Source: Paenibacillus allorhizosphaerae
GTDB taxonomy: Bacteria > Bacillota > Bacilli > Paenibacillales > NBRC-103111
Direction of reading: 5' to 3'
Assembly: GCF_910594985.1 (NCBI RefSeq)
Contig: NZ_CAJVCE010000027.1
Coordinates: 22,491 to 86,490 of the forward strand
DNA length: 64,000 nucleotides
In this document: positions 62,676 through 64,000 of the stretch, piece by piece
Numbering within the stretch: position 1 is the stretch's first letter
How the letters are laid out: the number at the start of each line of letters is the position of its first letter
Notes under the pieces: generated by a model
The model's database searches: none
Told to the model about the DNA's origin: nothing
What the model saw: only the letters and a program-made list of their open reading frames with translations
Made by a program: the position numbers and the translations under genes

Positions 62676-62900
62676 TTATTTGAATTGACCGGCAAGCGAT
62701 TGCTCGGCGATTTGCACCAAGCGGCGTGTGATATGACCCCCGATTGCACCTGCATCACGAGTAGCCATATTACCCATGTAACCATCTTGAGGAATGGCGA
62801 TACCCAATTCCTGAGCTACTTCGTATTTCATTTGATCCAATGCAGCGTTTGCTTGAGGAACGACCAGTACGTTACTGCTGCGGGATTGTCCTGCACCCAT
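62676..62900 (-). CDS. Alpha/beta-type small acid-soluble spore protein
   Basis: This 74-residue DNA-binding spore protein has the family's NVLVVPQANAALDQMKYEVA with the GPR cleavage region (KYEVAQELGI), and GHITRRLVQIAEQSLAG at the C terminus. It coats spore DNA and protects it from UV and heat. A strong AAGGAGGTGA sits before the ATG. A reverse-strand CATAATA at 62931-62937, with TAATG 17 bases further upstream, suits a forespore sigma-G promoter. It is a monocistronic gene convergent with the transglycosylase gene. Confidence 0.96.
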   Translation of the reverse strand: MGAGQSRSSNVLVVPQANAALDQMKYEVAQELGIAIPQDGYMGNMATRDAGAIGGHITRRLVQIAEQSLAGQFK

Positions 62901-62930
62901 GTCTGTTCACCTCCTTGTCGTTGGTAATCC

Positions 62931-62959
62931 TATTATGCGCGTTTGCGCGCTCTTCATTA
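62931..62959 (-). promoter_or_regulatory. Putative sigma-G promoter of the ssp gene
   Basis: On the reverse strand CATAATA (62937-62931) matches the sigma-G -10 consensus CATnnTA. TAATG lies 17 bases upstream as a partial -35. A GCGCGTTTGCGCGC palindrome occupies the spacer. Confidence 0.45.
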
Positions 62960-62999
62960 CAGGGATTCGCTGGCAATATGAAAGGATGTACGTGCGAAA

Positions 63000-63482
63000 A
63001 TGAAATGCCCATACTGCGACTATCCGGGCACCAAAGTGCTCGATTCGCGTTCCGCCAATGAGAATAAATCGATTCGCCGCCGCAGAGAATGCGAGAAATG
63101 TCAAAAGCGGTTCACCACCTTCGAGATGGTGGAGGAAACGCCGCTGATCGTCATCAAGAAAGACGGCAGCCGTGAAGAATTCAGCCGGGAGAAGATGCTC
63201 CGCGGCCTGATTCGCGCTTGCGAGAAGCGGCCGGTCTCCGTGGAACAGCTGGAGAAAATCGTTTCCGAGGTCGAGAAGCAAGTTCGCAATACGGCGCAAG
63301 CCGAAGTGGATAGCCGGGAAATCGGCGAAATCGTAATGACTCAGTTGTATCCCGTCGATGAAGTGGCGTATATCCGTTTCGCTTCCGTATACCGTCAGTT
63401 CAAGGATATCAATATGTTCATGAAGGAACTGAACGAGTTGTTATCGAAGCATCATGTAGTCGGCGACGGCGGCAAATTGTAG
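63000..63482 (+). CDS. nrdR: Transcriptional repressor NrdR
   Basis: This 160-residue protein has a zinc ribbon with Cys3, Cys6, Cys31 and Cys34 (MKCPYCDYPG ... CEKCQKRF), followed by an ATP-cone domain (about 49-139; VIKKDGSREEFSREKMLRGL). It binds NrdR boxes and represses ribonucleotide reductase genes according to ATP/dATP levels. AAAGGATG stands before the ATG. It is divergent from ssp and is followed by the tRNA-Ala gene. Confidence 0.97.
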   Translation: MKCPYCDYPGTKVLDSRSANENKSIRRRRECEKCQKRFTTFEMVEETPLIVIKKDGSREEFSREKMLRGLIRACEKRPVSVEQLEKIVSEVEKQVRNTAQAEVDSREIGEIVMTQLYPVDEVAYIRFASVYRQFKDINMFMKELNELLSKHHVVGDGGKL

Positions 63483-63506
63483 TTCATCATTTTTTTGCGA
63501 AAAAAG

Positions 63507-63536
63507 TTGACAAGCTTTTTGCCGCTGTGATATATT
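63507..63536 (+). promoter_or_regulatory. Promoter of tRNA-Ala
   Basis: A perfect TTGACA (63507-63512) and TATATT (63531-63536) are 18 bases apart, with a TGA just before the -10 making it an extended -10. Confidence 0.75.
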
Positions 63537-63578
63537 ACTTTTTGTCGCCGCTCGGATTGCGGAATAACAAAATAACGC

Positions 63579-63651
63579 GGGGCCTTAGCTCAGCTGGGAG
63601 AGCGCATCGCTGGCAGCGATGAGGTCAGGGGTTCGATCCCCCTAGGCTCCA
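63579..63651 (+). tRNA. tRNA-Ala (anticodon GGC)
   Basis: The 73-base cloverleaf has acceptor GGGGCCT/AGGCTCC with the G3-T70 pair that is the alanine identity element. The D arm is GCTCAGCTGGGAGAGC, the anticodon stem-loop ATCGCTGGCAGCGAT carries GGC, and the T arm is GGGGTTCGATCCCC. The discriminator is A73 and CCA is not encoded. A terminator follows immediately. The last 16 bases are duplicated downstream. Confidence 0.96.
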
Positions 63652-63685
63652 TAAAAAATCGCCACTACGTTAATCGTAGTGGCGA
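63636..63685 (+). repeat. 50-bp direct repeat, copy 1 (tRNA-Ala 3' end plus terminator stem)
   Basis: Positions 63636-63685 are identical to 63830-63879. The repeat covers the T-arm end, acceptor strand, discriminator and hairpin stem. The pattern is like an attachment core inside a tRNA 3' end. Confidence 0.85.
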
Positions 63686-63692
63686 TTTTTTT
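63654..63692 (+). terminator. Terminator of tRNA-Ala
   Basis: AAAATCGCCACTACG and CGTAGTGGCGATTTT form a stem of about 15 bp with loop TTAAT, followed by TTTTTTT. The stem is repeated at 63850-63880 without the T-run. Confidence 0.92.
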
Positions 63693-63829
63693 GCAATGGG
63701 GAGCGAACCCCTGAAAGGGGGGCGTCCCGCGCGCAGGGAACGGAGTGTACGAGCACGGCGTTTGAATCAACCGCTGCGATCTGCATCTGCGAGATCACTT
63801 CCGTCAGCAAGTGAAATGGAGATTCATAC
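63686..63829. other. 144-bp spacer between the two direct repeats
   Basis: This stretch holds no ORF of note. It contains a GGGG/CCCC-rich start (ACCCCTGAAAGGGG hairpin) and then unremarkable sequence. No integrase fragment is recognisable. Confidence 0.5.
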
Positions 63830-63879
63830 ATCCCCCTAGGCTCCATAAAAAATCGCCACTACGTTAATCGTAGTGGCGA
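63830..63879 (+). repeat. 50-bp direct repeat, copy 2 (orphan tRNA-Ala 3' fragment)
   Basis: A second exact copy of the tRNA-Ala 3' end plus terminator stem, starting 194 bases after copy 1. It has no 5' tRNA part and the T-run after the stem is replaced by CAGATTG, so it is not a functional tRNA gene. Confidence 0.85.
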
Positions 63880-63891
63880 CAGATTGTTGAC

Positions 63892-63920
63892 AAAGCCCCG
63901 AATTTTTTCGGGGTTTTGTT
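63892..63920 (+). terminator. Second terminator hairpin
   Basis: AAAGCCCCGAA and TTCGGGGTTTT form a stem of about 11 bp with a short T loop, followed by GTTTTT. From here to 64000 I see no gene. Confidence 0.8.
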
Positions 63921-64000
63921 TTTAAGGGTACATTTCAATGAATTTTAGCTGATGTGGATTGCAAAATAAGAAAGATCGCCTGCTATCCGGCCCTCTTGCC

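Noticed and set aside
1..64000. CRISPR array, rRNA, complete insertion sequence or prophage genes
   Set aside because: I saw no regularly spaced repeats with unique spacers, no rRNA segments, and no transposase, integrase or phage structural motifs in the readable frames.

Overview
The window looks like chromosomal DNA of a spore-forming Firmicute of the Paenibacillaceae (Paenibacillus/Cohnella type). It carries a GerA-type germinant receptor operon, an alpha/beta-type small acid-soluble spore protein and a YtaF homologue. It also holds many YesM/YesN-like two-component pairs, AraC regulators and lipoprotein sugar-binding proteins, and has AGGAGG-type ribosome sites with frequent TTG/GTG starts. 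The genus is an inference; no rRNA or species marker is present.

Layout. (1) 0.1-4.7 kb: a DUF3977-like small protein, a nucleotidyltransferase-fold protein and a UvrA paralogue, the last two separated by a pair of tandem palindromes. (2) 4.8-15.1 kb: a sugar or polyol catabolism region. It has two Gfo/Idh/MocA dehydrogenases, a DUF993 putative aldolase, two TIM-barrel isomerase/epimerases, a DUF6807 (PmoA-like) protein, an orphan binding protein and two AraC regulators. (3) 15.3-24.4 kb: a complete ABC sugar importer lacking only its ATPase, with a two-component system and a GH2 beta-mannosidase-like enzyme, probably for beta-mannosides. (4) 24.5-28.4 kb: a STAND-type NTPase with a C-terminal HTH, divergent from a 40-residue ORF that has its own -10, ribosome site and terminator, followed by an orphan binding protein. 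(5) 28.6-34.3 kb: a TRAP transporter (small permease, large permease, lipoprotein receptor) with a sensor kinase and response regulator. (6) 34.3-43.2 kb: an orphan binding protein divergent from a membrane-anchored AraC regulator, a GH95 glycosidase, and an AraC regulator divergent from another orphan binding protein across a 29-bp palindrome. (7) 43.3-45.4 kb: a YqkE-like protein, a small exported protein with a Trp/Gly-rich C-terminal helix, and a frameshifted chemoreceptor. (8) 45.5-54.2 kb: pstS and pstCAB-phoU, each preceded by 11-bp-phased PHO boxes, with a four-gene ger operon lying between them. (9) 54.3-64.0 kb: an EAL-GGDEF protein, a HAD hydrolase, the housekeeping block polA-mutM-ytaF-coaE-lytic transglycosylase, ssp, nrdR, and tRNA-Ala(GGC) with a duplicated 3' end.

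How the genes work together. Regions 2-6 are an accessory carbohydrate-uptake landscape: binding proteins, glycosidases and oxidoreductases, each under its own AraC or two-component regulator. Several binding proteins lack permeases and no import ATPase for the carbohydrate ABC systems is encoded here, so they probably share a multitask ATPase and permeases encoded elsewhere. Regions 8-9 are phosphate starvation, germination and core DNA metabolism.

The best candidate for something undescribed is the STAND-HTH regulator with the divergent micro-ORF at 26779-26901. Three direct TTGAGAC boxes sit at and upstream of the position where that promoter's missing -35 should be. Functions are assigned from motifs read directly in the translations; no database search was possible.
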